From Candidatus Rikenella faecigallinarum (GTDB lineage: Bacteria; Bacteroidota; Bacteroidia; Bacteroidales; Rikenellaceae), in assembly GCA_019113395.1 (NCBI GenBank), contig DXHL01000013.1:1-62743 (forward strand): DNA of 62,743 nt, written 5' to 3'. The first letter of the stretch is position 1. Each line of letters opens with the position of its first letter. The position numbers and the translations under genes were made by a program. Below are positions 8,063 to 17,137 of this stretch, in pieces. The notes under the pieces were generated by a model that worked only from the letters and a program-made list of their open reading frames with translations, was not told where the DNA came from and made no database searches.

Positions 8063-8809
8063 TCAGCCCAGCAGCCCGGTCAGCCTCACATAGCCCCAGG
8101 CTACCGGTACGGCCAGCAGCAGGGCATCGAAACGGTCCAGCATACCTCCATGTCCCGGAATAATGCGCCCGGAGTCTTTGACGCCGATGATTCGTTTGAA
8201 TTTGGATTCGATGAGGTCCCCGGCCGTAGCCGCCAACCCGATAATCACTCCCAACCCCGCCCATTTCAGGGAGTACACCACATGGCTGTCATAGGCTTCG
8301 GCTCCCCAGGTCAAGATAGCCCCATCGAACTGCTTGCTCCAGTCGAGCGCGTACCATACCAGGGCCGTCGCCACGGCAAAGAGGAGTCCGCCGGCAAATC
8401 CCTCCCATGTTTTCTTGGGGGAGATAACGGGAGCCATTTTATGTTGTCCGATGGCGGAGCCCACCAGATAGGCCCCCGTATCCGAGAGCCACACGACGGT
8501 CATCAGGGTGACTACCATCATCGGGTCGATGGTCTGAATAAGCAGGAAAGCCTGGGCAATGTAAAGGGTTCCCAAGAGAGCCCACACCCAAAAGGTACGT
8601 TGCAGTCCCACTGCATCACGATGTTGCGCAAGCAACCGCCAGAACTCGGCCAGCGAGAGGATGCCGACCACGCTCCACAGAAGATAGAAAGTCCACCCGG
8701 GTATCCCCGTCGCAGGGTCATACCAGGCCAGCGTCATGCCCACCATAACCAACACCAGCACCAGTCCGCTGAGTGTTCGGATGAAGAGTGAGTTTGCTTT
8801 CATTGTCAA
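8063..8809 (-). CDS. cdsA: Phosphatidate cytidylyltransferase (CDP-diglyceride synthase)
   Basis: 248 residues, polytopic. The C-terminal signature is visible: LSDTGAYLVGSAIGQHKMAP (about 128-147) with SPKKTWEGFAGG after it, and RIIGVKDSGRIIPGHGGMLD (about 208-227). It makes CDP-diacylglycerol from phosphatidate and CTP for all phospholipid synthesis. It is 85 nt behind ftsH and upstream of psd on the minus strand. Confidence 0.95.
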   Translation of the reverse strand: MTMKANSLFIRTLSGLVLVLVMVGMTLAWYDPATGIPGWTFYLLWSVVGILSLAEFWRLLAQHRDAVGLQRTFWVWALLGTLYIAQAFLLIQTIDPMMVVTLMTVVWLSDTGAYLVGSAIGQHKMAPVISPKKTWEGFAGGLLFAVATALVWYALDWSKQFDGAILTWGAEAYDSHVVYSLKWAGLGVIIGLAATAGDLIESKFKRIIGVKDSGRIIPGHGGMLDRFDALLLAVPVAWGYVRLTGLLG

Positions 8810-8894
8810 TCGTTAATCTTCAACATTTTTCCCGGCGCGGGGCGACCGCGTCGGGAAAACAATAATACCCACTGGCAGAAAAAGATGATAGGTC

Positions 8895-10970
8895 TTAGAC
8901 TTCCGCCGTATCGTTATCGGTTGTTTGGCGCGTCTCCTCCACCGCATCAGGCAGCGAAGCGACCCGGTCACCGCGTTCGGACTCATCCCCCGCTGCCGCG
9001 CCATCTCCCTCCGGATGCACGCTCTCCAGCGGGTTACGCGCCCCGGCCTGTCGTTTGCCGAATATGCGTTCCAAATCCTCGGTGTATATCACTTCACGTT
9101 CCAGCAACAACTCTGCCAATTTGTGCAACCCTTCGCGATTTTCTTCCAAAATCTTCCTGGCCAGCGCGTAGCACTCTGCAATCAGGACATCCACTTCGTG
9201 GTCAATCCGTTGCGCAGTCTGTTCACTGTAAGGTTTGCTAAGCATCATTTCACTCTGCCCCGTGCTGTCATAGAAGCTGCGGTTCCCAATCTCACGGCTC
9301 ATCCCGTAGTAGGCCACCATCGCATAAGCCTGCTTGGTGGTTCGTTCCAAATCGTTCAACGCCCCCGAAGAGATTTCGCCGAAGGTCAGTTCTTCCGAGG
9401 CGCGTCCCCCGAGGAGAGCCGCCATCTCGTGAATCATCTGTTCACGGGTGGTAATTTGTCGTTCGTCAGGCAGGTACCATGCAGCCCCGAGCGCCCGTCC
9501 GCGCGGAATAATCGTCACCTTCAGCAACGGATTGGCCCATTTGAGCATCCAGCTTACTGTCGCATGACCCGCTTCGTGGAAGGCAATGGTCCGTTTTTCG
9601 TCGTCGGTAATAATCTTGTTTTTCCGTTCAAGCCCCCCGATAATTCGGTCTACGGCATCCATAAAGTCCTGCCGTTCGACCTGCGATTTGTTTTTGCGGG
9701 CGGCAATCAGCGCCGCTTCGTTACATACGTTGGCAATATCGGCACCCGAGAATCCAGGCGTTTGACGCGCCAGAAAGTCGGTTTGCAGATTCGGGTCGAG
9801 TTTCAGTTTTTTGAGGTGCACGGCAAAGATTTCGGCCCGTTCCTTCACATCGGGCAGTCCTACCTCAATCTGGCGGTCGAAACGTCCGGCACGCAGCAGC
9901 GCCTTGTCCAGAATATCGGCCCGGTTCGTAGCCGCCAGAATAATCACCCCGGCATTGGTTCCGAAGCCGTCCATTTCCGTCAGGAGTTGGTTCAGGGTAT
10001 TTTCCCGTTCGTCGTTTGACGACCAGCCGCTGTTTTTGGAGCGTGCCCGTCCGATGGCGTCAATTTCATCGATAAAGACAATACACGGTGCCTTCTCCTT
10101 GGCCTGTTTGAAGAGGTCGCGCACCCGCGATGCCCCGACCCCGACGAACATTTCGACAAAGTCCGAACCGCTAATCGAGAAGAAGGGCACGTTGGCCTCA
10201 CCGGCGACAGCCTTTGCCAGCAGGGTTTTCCCGGTTCCCGGAGGCCCTACAAGCAGTGCCCCTTTGGGAATTTTTCCCCCGAGTTCGCTGTATTTCGACG
10301 GGTTGCGCAGAAAGTCCACCACCTCCATCACCTCAACTTTGGCCTCTTCCAGCCCTGCTACGTCCTTGAAGGTGACTTTCTGGTCATTGTCCTTGTCAAA
10401 GAGCCGAGCCTTGGCTTTCCCCACACTGAAGACGCCCCCTCCACCGGCTCCACCGCCGGCACCGCCCGACATCCGCCGCATAATCACAATCCAGAAAACG
10501 ACAATCAACAGAAACGGCAACACCTGCCACAAGAAGGTAGACCATCCCGAACTTTCATTTTCAAAAGTGAGTGCCGGGACGGATACTTTCGGGCCCAACT
10601 CACCCTGTTGATGACGTTCAATGCTGTCCCGCGCCGCCTGATAGTCGTTTTCGAATTTTTCGAGCGACCCGATATTGAAATAGAACTGAGGTCCTCTGTC
10701 GGGAATATAGCGATATCGTTCCTGATTTTTGTAAAAGGCCACCGAGCGCGGAGCCAGATAGACTTGAGCCGTTTCCTTGTTCAGCACCTGCACTTTTTCC
10801 ACGTGTCCGCTGGGAAGAAGTGTATCCCGCAACACATCCCAGTTAATTTTGCTTTGTTGTCCTCCTCCGCCCAGATAGGCCCATCCCAATATAATCACCA
10901 GGATAATTCCCCACATCCAATAGATATTGAAACGGGGTCTGAAGGTATTATTCCTTTTTTCGTTTGCCAT
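8895..10970 (-). CDS. ftsH: ATP-dependent zinc metalloprotease FtsH
   Basis: 691 residues. Two membrane helices lie at about 16-33 and 144-166, flanking a periplasmic domain. A Gly-rich linker (170-180) precedes the AAA domain. Walker A is GPPGTGKT (242-249), Walker [12 protein letters not shown] (297-307), and the SRH region [19 protein letters not shown] (349-367). The zinc site is HEAGH (465-469). It degrades membrane and regulatory proteins at the inner membrane. The C-terminal 70 residues are acidic and variable. It follows rsfS by 55 nt; the rsfS-ftsH-cdsA order is common in this phylum. Confidence 0.97.
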   Translation of the reverse strand: MANEKRNNTFRPRFNIYWMWGIILVIILGWAYLGGGGQQSKINWDVLRDTLLPSGHVEKVQVLNKETAQVYLAPRSVAFYKNQERYRYIPDRGPQFYFNIGSLEKFENDYQAARDSIERHQQGELGPKVSVPALTFENESSGWSTFLWQVLPFLLIVVFWIVIMRRMSGGAGGGAGGGGVFSVGKAKARLFDKDNDQKVTFKDVAGLEEAKVEVMEVVDFLRNPSKYSELGGKIPKGALLVGPPGTGKTLLAKAVAGEANVPFFSISGSDFVEMFVGVGASRVRDLFKQAKEKAPCIVFIDEIDAIGRARSKNSGWSSNDERENTLNQLLTEMDGFGTNAGVIILAATNRADILDKALLRAGRFDRQIEVGLPDVKERAEIFAVHLKKLKLDPNLQTDFLARQTPGFSGADIANVCNEAALIAARKNKSQVERQDFMDAVDRIIGGLERKNKIITDDEKRTIAFHEAGHATVSWMLKWANPLLKVTIIPRGRALGAAWYLPDERQITTREQMIHEMAALLGGRASEELTFGEISSGALNDLERTTKQAYAMVAYYGMSREIGNRSFYDSTGQSEMMLSKPYSEQTAQRIDHEVDVLIAECYALARKILEENREGLHKLAELLLEREVIYTEDLERIFGKRQAGARNPLESVHPEGDGAAAGDESERGDRVASLPDAVEETRQTTDNDTAEV

Positions 10971-11025
10971 AGGTTGCTCTCACAGCCCGCACAAGTCGAG
11001 CTTTTCGGTTTGCTTAAGGATAATT

Positions 11026-11388
11026 TTAGTATTCCGACTCGTATTCGGTTTTCGGCGCATCCGCCCACAACTCTTCGAGTCGATAGAAGTCACGCATTTC
11101 GGTTTGGAAGATATGTACCATCACATCGCCGTAATCCATCGCCACCCACAGGGCATTATCCAACCCCTGCACACGCCAGGGTTTTTCGCCTATTTTCTGT
11201 AGGGTTTGTTCCTCGACTCCGGCAGCAATAGCTGCCACTTGGGTGGTGGAGTCGGCCTGGCAAATGACAAACGCATCGCAGATGGTTCCGTCCAATGCCC
11301 CCAGGTTGAGACTCACAATGTGAGCAGCTTTTTTGTCCTGCATGGCCAGGACAATGGTTTCGATGAGTTTCTGAGTATTTTCGTTCAT
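11026..11388 (-). CDS. rsfS: Ribosome silencing factor RsfS
   Basis: About 120 residues from the preferred start MNENTQKLIETI; a longer in-frame reading from 11451 adds 21 unrelated residues and overlaps the promoter. Family landmarks are IVSLNLGALDGTICDAFVIC (about 23-42) and WRVQGLDNALWVAMDYGDVM (about 71-90), then VHIFQTEMRDFYRLEELW. RsfS binds L14 on the large ribosomal subunit and blocks subunit joining when nutrients are scarce. It heads the rsfS-ftsH-cdsA-psd run. Confidence 0.9.
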   Translation of the reverse strand: MNENTQKLIETIVLAMQDKKAAHIVSLNLGALDGTICDAFVICQADSTTQVAAIAAGVEEQTLQKIGEKPWRVQGLDNALWVAMDYGDVMVHIFQTEMRDFYRLEELWADAPKTEYESEY

Positions 11389-11448
11389 TCCGGTATGGTA
11401 AGCCAACGCAAATTGCCCGGCAAATATTACACGACGTATATTAGTGGA

Positions 11449-11456
11449 CAAAGGTA
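11449..11456 (-). promoter_or_regulatory. -7 promoter box for rsfS
   Basis: TACCTTTG on the minus strand matches the Bacteroidetes -7 consensus TAnnTTTG. It lies 60 nt upstream of the preferred rsfS start. No clear -33 TTTG is seen. Confidence 0.6.
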
Positions 11457-11962
11457 ATCAATTTTCTTTTATTTCGGGTGTATCTATCCAGGGCCACTCT
11501 GGCGGGTCGTATTTCGACCGGCATGATGATTTCTTGTCGCTCCTTTTTCAATCCATGCCATCTTCCGAAGCGGCAGAGCTGCAGGGATAGCTTGACCGAC
11601 GGGTTGCTTCTGCAATCCGATGCCGCTCGACACAACAGTTCGTTTCTCATTACGAGATTATGATTGCGTCAAGCCCGGAGCCGGCGGAGGGCTGAAAGAG
11701 TGCCCGCCACAGCGTGCCCTCTCTTCCCTTCGCTGGTTGCGGGTGCCATTCGGTACGCGAATCGACAGATGTTTACCAATAGAGTGCGACTTCATCAGAA
11801 GTCGTGTAGGCCGAAGGTGCCACGGGCACTCCGACAGGGTGTTTGCTTGACGAATAAGCGGCGGCCTGCTCTGAGGCGAGCATGCTCCGCCGGCTTCGAC
11901 CTGAGGTGCCGACATGACTGTGCAGTTCGGTTCGAGTGACGAGCGGCACCCTTCTCGTGTCA
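11457..11962. repeat. Non-coding region with multi-hairpin module behind cassette 2
   Basis: No convincing gene is seen here. From 11741 to 11951 there is a set of hairpins. Block C (11741-11766, GTGCCATTCGGTAC core), block B (11785-11820, CGACTTC-loop-GAAGTCG) and block A (11860-11905, TGCTC-loop-GAGCA, then CCGCCGGCTTCGACCTGAG) are followed by an inverted C-like copy (11929-11951). Related blocks occur at 52679-52819, where A and B are in the opposite orientation. The part 11457-11740 shows only short frames without recognisable products. Confidence 0.6.
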
Positions 11963-12098
11963 GGGCTTCCTCGCTTGGGGTTTATCTTCTCTTTGCGCTC
12001 TCTTCCCTCCGGGAGAGGCTGAGCTGCCTCCTGCGCCTTTCCCCTCTTCCCCTACACGGATACCCCTGCGGATTACTCCCCCTTATCCCGCTCCTTCC
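11963..12098. repeat. ~135-bp repeat downstream of cassette 2
   Basis: It matches 52871-53005 at roughly 90% identity by eye. Shared words include GCTTCCTCGCTTGGGGTTTA and ACGGATACCCCTGCGGATTA. In both places it ends about 14-15 nt from the stop codon of a cassette, so it is a shared 3' flank. Confidence 0.9.
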
Positions 12099-12111
12099 CT
12101 TCCCCCTCTAG

Positions 12112-12765
12112 CTACTGCTGTACGCAACGAACCGACATGCCGACAGAACGATATTCCGCAACAATTGGAGATGAACTGGAAAAGTAAAAACATAAATTCT
12201 TAGATACCATCCCACTTATGTTGGCTGACCAACTACAAATATTTTCACCAATGCTACTTAAATGTCCCGAATAAGTTGTTCGACGACGACCCGCTGCTGG
12301 ATACCATGTAAAATTATGATATTGCCGACCATTAGTAGCAAATAAGTCTTTTGTGATGGTCTGATTTCCTGCAGTGTAAAAAGGAAAATTGGTTGTTGTA
12401 AAATCTTTCCATGTTGTATCTGAGGGTATCCGCCAGCCTTGTGGGCAAGGGTCATAAGCACTTTTGCCTCCCCCTTCACCCCAAATGGTGTTATTCTGGA
12501 AACTCTCATTGCTGGCATACCAATCCCATGGGGTTACCGTATTGAAAATGAATGTCAGCGGGTGCTTAATGGAATAGACTAATGAGGTGTTTCCGTTGAT
12601 AACTCCTGAAGTAGTAATGTTTACTTTGCTGTATCCTGTGCCATCTTCTGTTAATTCAGAGCTCCCATCTGCTCCATAAAGAGCAACGGTTTCTGCATTA
12701 GGTGTTCCTGATTGCTGTATCGTGCTGCCGTCGGCCCCCGGGAAACCGTCCTTGCGGCCCCATTC
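12112..12765 (-). pseudogene. Start-less FISUMP-like surface-domain cassette, copy 2 (complete)
   Basis: 217 codons open on the minus strand from just after TGA TGA (12766-12771) to TAG at 12112-12114. It opens EWGRKDGFPGADGSTI, then a variable region, a middle part PLTFIFNTVTPWDWYASNES, the signature SAYDPCPQGWRIPSDTTW, WYPAAG, and ends SVGMSVRCVQQ. DPCPxGWRxP and the final RCV resemble the Fibrobacter-type paralogous (FISUMP) domain at the C-terminus of many Bacteroidetes surface lipoproteins. There is no start codon, ribosome site or signal peptide. The interior is clearly AT-richer than the flanking genes. It looks like a stored, silent domain, not a decayed gene: the frame is intact. Confidence 0.7.
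12718..12762 (-). repeat. 45-nt conserved 5' cassette junction, copy 2
   Basis: This is the same block as at 105-149, 53680-53724 and 62558-62602, with TGGGGCCGCAAGGAC at its start and GACGGCAGCACGATA at its end in coding orientation. Confidence 0.9.
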
Positions 12766-12835
12766 TCATCACACACGTACAACTCCCATAAAAAAGTTTC
12801 CACCCCCAAACAATCCAATTCCCACGCACTTTCGT

Positions 12836-12843
12836 TACCTTTG
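12836..12843 (+). promoter_or_regulatory. -7 promoter box for the GH2 gene
   Basis: TACCTTTG lies 41 nt upstream of the 12885 ATG and fits the TAnnTTTG consensus. Confidence 0.6.
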
Positions 12844-12884
12844 TACGGAGACCGGCCTCTGACCGATGCCGAATATATCATCCT

Positions 12885-14987
12885 ATGAAACGACTGCTGA
12901 TTACCCTCCTCGCCCTGTGTACTTGGTCCCTGACAGGAGCCCAACGACAGAGCATTCTCCTGAACCGCAACTGGAGTTACACCCCCGGCTGGGAAAGAAG
13001 CCTGACCGAAAACACGACCACTGTCAACCTGCCCCACACCTGGAACTCCGATGCGCTTAGCGGGAAACCCGATTATTACCGCGGTCTCGGAGGCTACCTG
13101 AAAGCCATTGAAATACCCAAAAGCTGGCAGGGACGACGCCTGTTTTTGCGTTTTGGAGGGGCCAACAGCGTCTGCGACCTCTACGTAAACGGAAAACACG
13201 CCGGCCAACACCGCGGAGGATACACCGCTTTTGCCTGGGAGATTACGCGGTACGTGAATTTTGGCAGCCGAAACATCCTGTGGGTACAGGTCAATAACGC
13301 CCCGGACTGGAACCTCTTACCTCTAACTGGAGACTTCAATATCTACGGGGGATTGTATCGCGATGTGGAGTTGATTATGACTCCGTCTACACATATTGCA
13401 CTGAACGAACACGGTTCCAGCGGATTGTATGTGACCCCGACCCGCGTATCGGACGAGCAGGCCGACGTGAATGTGCTGAGCTGCATACGCGGCGGAAGCG
13501 GGACATTGGCCGAGGTGTCGTTTATTTTGCGCGATGCACAGGGAAATATCCTCAACCGACAGAGTCGGCGCGTAAAACTGGACAATAACGGTCAGAGCGA
13601 TGTCGGGGCAACATTCAGCATCGAACAGCCCCATTTGTGGAGCCCCGAATCCCCCTATCTGTATGACATGGAGACACGGGTGTCCAGCAGCGACGGATAC
13701 GACACCGTTCGACAGAACTTTGGCCTGCGGTGGTTCGAGGTGGACGACGCCAATCGGTTCTGCCTGAACGGCAAACCGTTGCAGATACGCGGAGTGTGTC
13801 GTGTGGAGGATTGGGACGGCATCGGGAATGCCCTCCGACGACAAAACCACCAACGCGACATCGAATTGATGAAAGAGATGGGCGTAAACGCCGTCCGGTG
13901 TGCTTATTTTCCGAACGACCCCTATTTTTTGGAGTTATGCGACCGCAACGGTATTCTGGTCTGGAGCGAAATCCCTTTGGTGGGTGCAGAGCAGTATCGC
14001 AACACTGGATTCAACGACAGCGAAGCATTCATGGAGAATGCCCGCACCCAGTTGCGTGAGATGGTGCACCAGCAGTACAACCACCCGAGCGTCGTGTGGT
14101 GGGGGTTGTTCGACCAGTTGATGCAGCGGGGTGACGACCCGTTGTTGCTGGTTCGGGAGTTGAACAAAATTGCCGACGAAGAGGGTGGTCATCGGCTGAC
14201 CGTAGCGGCCAGCAATCAGGATGGCGACCTGAACTTTGTGACCGATTTAATTGGGTTCAATCAGTTTATGGGATGGACCTCGGGTTCACCCGAAGAGTTT
14301 GCGGAGTGGACCTCCGACCTGCGGAGCGGCTACCCCGACCTGCGGAGCGGCGTAAGCGAGTATGGTGCCGGGGGGAGTATCTACCAATGGGCTGACAGTT
14401 TGGCCCGACCCGATTATGCGGGCCCGTGGCATCCCGAGCAGTGGCAAACCTGGTTCCACGAGACCTATTGGAGCGTCATAGCAGCCAAACCCAGTTTTTG
14501 GGGCACCTTTGTATGGACCATGTTCGACTACGGGGCAGCCCATCGGACAGACGGGGCACGCCCCGGTATAGCCGATTACGGAGTGGTAACCTTTGACCGC
14601 AGCGTACGCAAAGACGCCTTCTACTTCTACAAGGCCAACTGGAACCGCACCGAGCCTTTTGTTCACATTGTGGACAAAAGGCACGAGGTGCGCAACCGTC
14701 CGATACAGACCATTCGCGTATTCTCGAACCAGCGGGATGTGGAGTTATTTGTGAACGGCCAGTCGCAAGGGCTGCACACGAACGACAGCCTGGGGCGGTT
14801 TGTGTGGGAAAAGGTACAGTTACGACCGGGCGAAAACACGATAGAGGCCGTGGAACCGATGCACCAGACACGCGACCGTGCCGTGATTGTGATTCGGGAG
14901 GAGTTGCTGCTGCCCTCCTCGTCTCTTTCGGGAGGAACAAGCCGCAGCACCTCGACAACACGGTTACGCCCGAGCTATCGGCAATAG
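12885..14987 (+). CDS. Glycoside hydrolase family 2 protein with altered acid/base site
   Basis: 700 residues with a signal peptide (1-19). It has the GH2 order: a jelly-roll sugar-binding domain (NRNWSYTPGW, LPHTWNSD at about 51-58, FGGANSVCDLYVNGKHAGQH), an Ig-like domain (about 190-290) and a TIM barrel (from IRGVCRVEDWDG). The acid/base motif, normally ending WGLFNE in related proteins, reads NHPSVVWWGLFDQ, so the catalytic Glu is Gln. The nucleophile region VSEYGAGG keeps its Glu. A C-terminal Ig-like part carries DVELFVNGQSQG. The substrate is unknown (beta-galactoside or glucuronide in relatives). It may be inactive, mechanistically altered, or purely binding. Confidence 0.85.
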   Translation: MKRLLITLLALCTWSLTGAQRQSILLNRNWSYTPGWERSLTENTTTVNLPHTWNSDALSGKPDYYRGLGGYLKAIEIPKSWQGRRLFLRFGGANSVCDLYVNGKHAGQHRGGYTAFAWEITRYVNFGSRNILWVQVNNAPDWNLLPLTGDFNIYGGLYRDVELIMTPSTHIALNEHGSSGLYVTPTRVSDEQADVNVLSCIRGGSGTLAEVSFILRDAQGNILNRQSRRVKLDNNGQSDVGATFSIEQPHLWSPESPYLYDMETRVSSSDGYDTVRQNFGLRWFEVDDANRFCLNGKPLQIRGVCRVEDWDGIGNALRRQNHQRDIELMKEMGVNAVRCAYFPNDPYFLELCDRNGILVWSEIPLVGAEQYRNTGFNDSEAFMENARTQLREMVHQQYNHPSVVWWGLFDQLMQRGDDPLLLVRELNKIADEEGGHRLTVAASNQDGDLNFVTDLIGFNQFMGWTSGSPEEFAEWTSDLRSGYPDLRSGVSEYGAGGSIYQWADSLARPDYAGPWHPEQWQTWFHETYWSVIAAKPSFWGTFVWTMFDYGAAHRTDGARPGIADYGVVTFDRSVRKDAFYFYKANWNRTEPFVHIVDKRHEVRNRPIQTIRVFSNQRDVELFVNGQSQGLHTNDSLGRFVWEKVQLRPGENTIEAVEPMHQTRDRAVIVIREELLLPSSSLSGGTSRSTSTTRLRPSYRQ

Positions 14988-15014
14988 CATGGTCGCCAAT
15001 CAACACGAAAACGA

Positions 15015-15692
15015 ATGACACTGAAAGAGCGATACGAGGGGATTATCGGGTGGTTTACGGAACACATGCCCGATGCCGAAACAGAGTTGCACTACCGCAC
15101 CCCGTATGAATTGCTGGTTGCGGTGATGTTGTCGGCGCAGTGCACCGACAAACGGGTCAATTTGGTAACGCCCGCCTTGTTTGAACGTTATCCTACCTCG
15201 TCGGCACTGGCCTCGGCCGATGCGGACGAGGTTTTCGAGTATATCCGTTCGGTATCCTATCCGCGGGCCAAGTCCGAACACCTGGTGGCAATGGCTCAAC
15301 GGTTGGAATCGGTCTACGGCGGTCGGGTACCGGATACGGTCGAGGAGTTGACCACCCTGCAGGGAGTGGGCCGTAAAACGGCAAACGTTATCGTATCGAT
15401 TATTTACGACAAACCGGCCATGGCCGTCGATACCCATGTGTTTCGCGTCGCCGAGCGCATCGGTCTGACGACCCGTTCCAAAAATCCGATGCAGACCGAG
15501 CAGACGCTGGTCAAACACATTCCGCAGGCTCTGTTGGGACGTGCCCACCACTGGCTGATACTGCACGGACGGTATGTCTGCACGGCTCGTTCGCCACAGT
15601 GTGAGACGTGCGGGATTGCGCCGTGGTGCCGTCAGCGGCAGCGGGAGATGAAGAAGGAGTCCAAAGGGGAGACCAACGCGGAGAGAAAGTAA
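15015..15692 (+). CDS. nth: Endonuclease III (DNA glycosylase/AP lyase)
   Basis: 225 residues. The helix-hairpin-helix is LQGVGRKTANVIVS (about 115-128) with the catalytic Lys, and the catalytic Asp is in AVDTHVFRVA (about 137-146). The 4Fe-4S loop C-x6-C-x2-C-x5-C is at about 188-204 (CTARSPQCETCGIAPWC). It removes oxidised pyrimidines in base-excision repair. A basic tail of about 20 residues follows the cluster. It starts 27 nt after the GH2 gene and converges on mreD. Confidence 0.96.
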   Translation: MTLKERYEGIIGWFTEHMPDAETELHYRTPYELLVAVMLSAQCTDKRVNLVTPALFERYPTSSALASADADEVFEYIRSVSYPRAKSEHLVAMAQRLESVYGGRVPDTVEELTTLQGVGRKTANVIVSIIYDKPAMAVDTHVFRVAERIGLTTRSKNPMQTEQTLVKHIPQALLGRAHHWLILHGRYVCTARSPQCETCGIAPWCRQRQREMKKESKGETNAERK

Positions 15693-15746
15693 ACGACATC
15701 ATCCCCTTACGCTATCCCCAGAGCATAGACATGCCGTGCAGCAGCG

Positions 15747-16259
15747 CTACACCTTGAGTTGTGAGTGCACGAAGGGAAGGTGGAGGAAATAGATAATTCC
15801 GACGCTGAAGAGTGAGCTGAGCAGGATACGCAAGGCCACAACCCATGTTTCGCCCGAGAGGTCTTCGAGGATGAAGAACGGGATATTGAAGAGCAGCACC
15901 AGGGTAGTGACATAACGAAAGAACTTCGCCACGCCGACCCGTCCTGCCGTAGGCACACCCCCATCGTAGGCCACATCTTTCCCCAGCAGCAGAGCCACCA
16001 CCGTCGGACGCACAAAGGCAAGCCACGTAGCGGTCATCATGTGCAGTCCGGCCATACCGGACATGAAATCGACCGCTGCGCCGGCACAGCATCCCAGCAC
16101 CAACAACACCCACCCCTGAATATCGAGCGGCAGGAGAATGATGAACATGATGTATATATAGGGGTTCACCACTCCGCCAAGATTGATATTGTCGAAGACG
16201 AACTCCTGGAGCACGAGCAGCAGGAGGAAGATAGCGAAGTATTCCAGAAAGCGAATCAC
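15747..16259 (-). CDS. mreD: Rod shape-determining protein MreD
   Basis: 170 residues, almost wholly hydrophobic with about five helices. It begins MIRFLEYFAIFLLLLVLQEF, and VNPYIYIMFIILLP (about 36-49) is typical of Bacteroidetes MreD. The start overlaps the mreC stop by 4 nt, so they are translationally coupled. It works with MreB/MreC in the elongasome. Unlike in Bacteroides, where mrdA and rodA often follow directly, the next gene is the convergent nth. Confidence 0.88.
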   Translation of the reverse strand: MIRFLEYFAIFLLLLVLQEFVFDNINLGGVVNPYIYIMFIILLPLDIQGWVLLVLGCCAGAAVDFMSGMAGLHMMTATWLAFVRPTVVALLLGKDVAYDGGVPTAGRVGVAKFFRYVTTLVLLFNIPFFILEDLSGETWVVALRILLSSLFSVGIIYFLHLPFVHSQLKV

Positions 16260-17137
16260 GGTTCTACAGTTTCTTCTTCGGGTTTGTTAGCGGGAACATT
16301 TTGTCCGATTTCAGCATTGCCGACACTCATTTCGAGGGCTCTGCGTTCCCCCTGTTCGAGATAGCGCACCACATATACATGTTTGACCCGTGCCAAGTCG
16401 GTAAAGAGCGCCACCCGCACCTTATAAAAGGTACCGTTCACCATTTCGAAACTGCGTACCGTACCGATAGGCTGGTCAGGGGGGAAGATATAGGAGTAGT
16501 TGGTGGTAACCACCGTATCCCCCACCTTCAGGTCGGCATATTTCGGGATTTCGTCGAGCACCACCTCACGATGACTCACCCCATCCCAATAGATGGAGCC
16601 GGCAAAATCGCTTCCTTTGATACAGCCGCTGGTTTTGAACTCTTCGGTGTTGAGAATCGACACCGCCACCGAAAAGTGGTTCGAACAGTGAACCACATAG
16701 CCCACAATGCCATCTTCGCTGATTAGCGCCATTTCGGGTTCCACCCCGTCGAGTTTCCCGCGGTCAATGGTCAGGTAGTTTTGTCGTTTGGTGACACTGT
16801 TTCGAATCACCCGTGCCGGCTGGTACTGATAATATTGCAGTCCGGGCACGGAGTCCATCGGCTGTCCCAGCGTGTCGTACACCTGAAAAGCGCTGAGCCG
16901 GCTGCGCAGTCGGGCCACTTCGTCAATGAGCCTGTCGTTTTCCGCCCGCAATCCGAAATAACCCGTCACATCCGCCATCTTGTCGTAGATGCCGCTCACC
17001 AGTCGATTCGAGGTTCCGGCAATTTTGGCTTTCTGGTAGACATTACCATGCAGGAACAGGGTAATAGCCACCGCCTCCAGCGCCAGGAAGAGCAGGACAA
17101 AGTGGATGCGTTTGAGAAAAAGAAGCAGTTTGAGCAC
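16256..17137 (-). CDS. mreC: Rod shape-determining protein MreC
   Basis: 293 residues. One N-terminal membrane helix (about 12-30, IHFVLLFLALEAVAITLFLH) is followed by a coiled coil (about 60-90, NDRLIDEVARLRSRLSAFQ) and the beta-rich MreC core (YLTIDRGKLDGVEPEMALIS at about 121-140; VGDTVVTTNYSYIFPPDQPI around 208-227). It links MreB to the periplasmic cell-wall machinery. It is 132 nt behind mreB. Confidence 0.93.
   Translation of the reverse strand: MLKLLLFLKRIHFVLLFLALEAVAITLFLHGNVYQKAKIAGTSNRLVSGIYDKMADVTGYFGLRAENDRLIDEVARLRSRLSAFQVYDTLGQPMDSVPGLQYYQYQPARVIRNSVTKRQNYLTIDRGKLDGVEPEMALISEDGIVGYVVHCSNHFSVAVSILNTEEFKTSGCIKGSDFAGSIYWDGVSHREVVLDEIPKYADLKVGDTVVTTNYSYIFPPDQPIGTVRSFEMVNGTFYKVRVALFTDLARVKHVYVVRYLEQGERRALEMSVGNAEIGQNVPANKPEEETVEP

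Noticed and set aside
11441..11650. 69-codon minus-strand frame upstream of rsfS, Arg/Lys-rich
   Set aside because: No homology recognised, overlaps the rsfS promoter, no ribosome site.
11741..11951. Hairpin series as a CRISPR array
   Set aside because: Blocks differ in sequence and spacing, there are no regular repeats with spacers and no cas genes.
12258..12518. 86-codon frame inside cassette 2
   Set aside because: Out of frame with the cassette domain; composition not protein-like.
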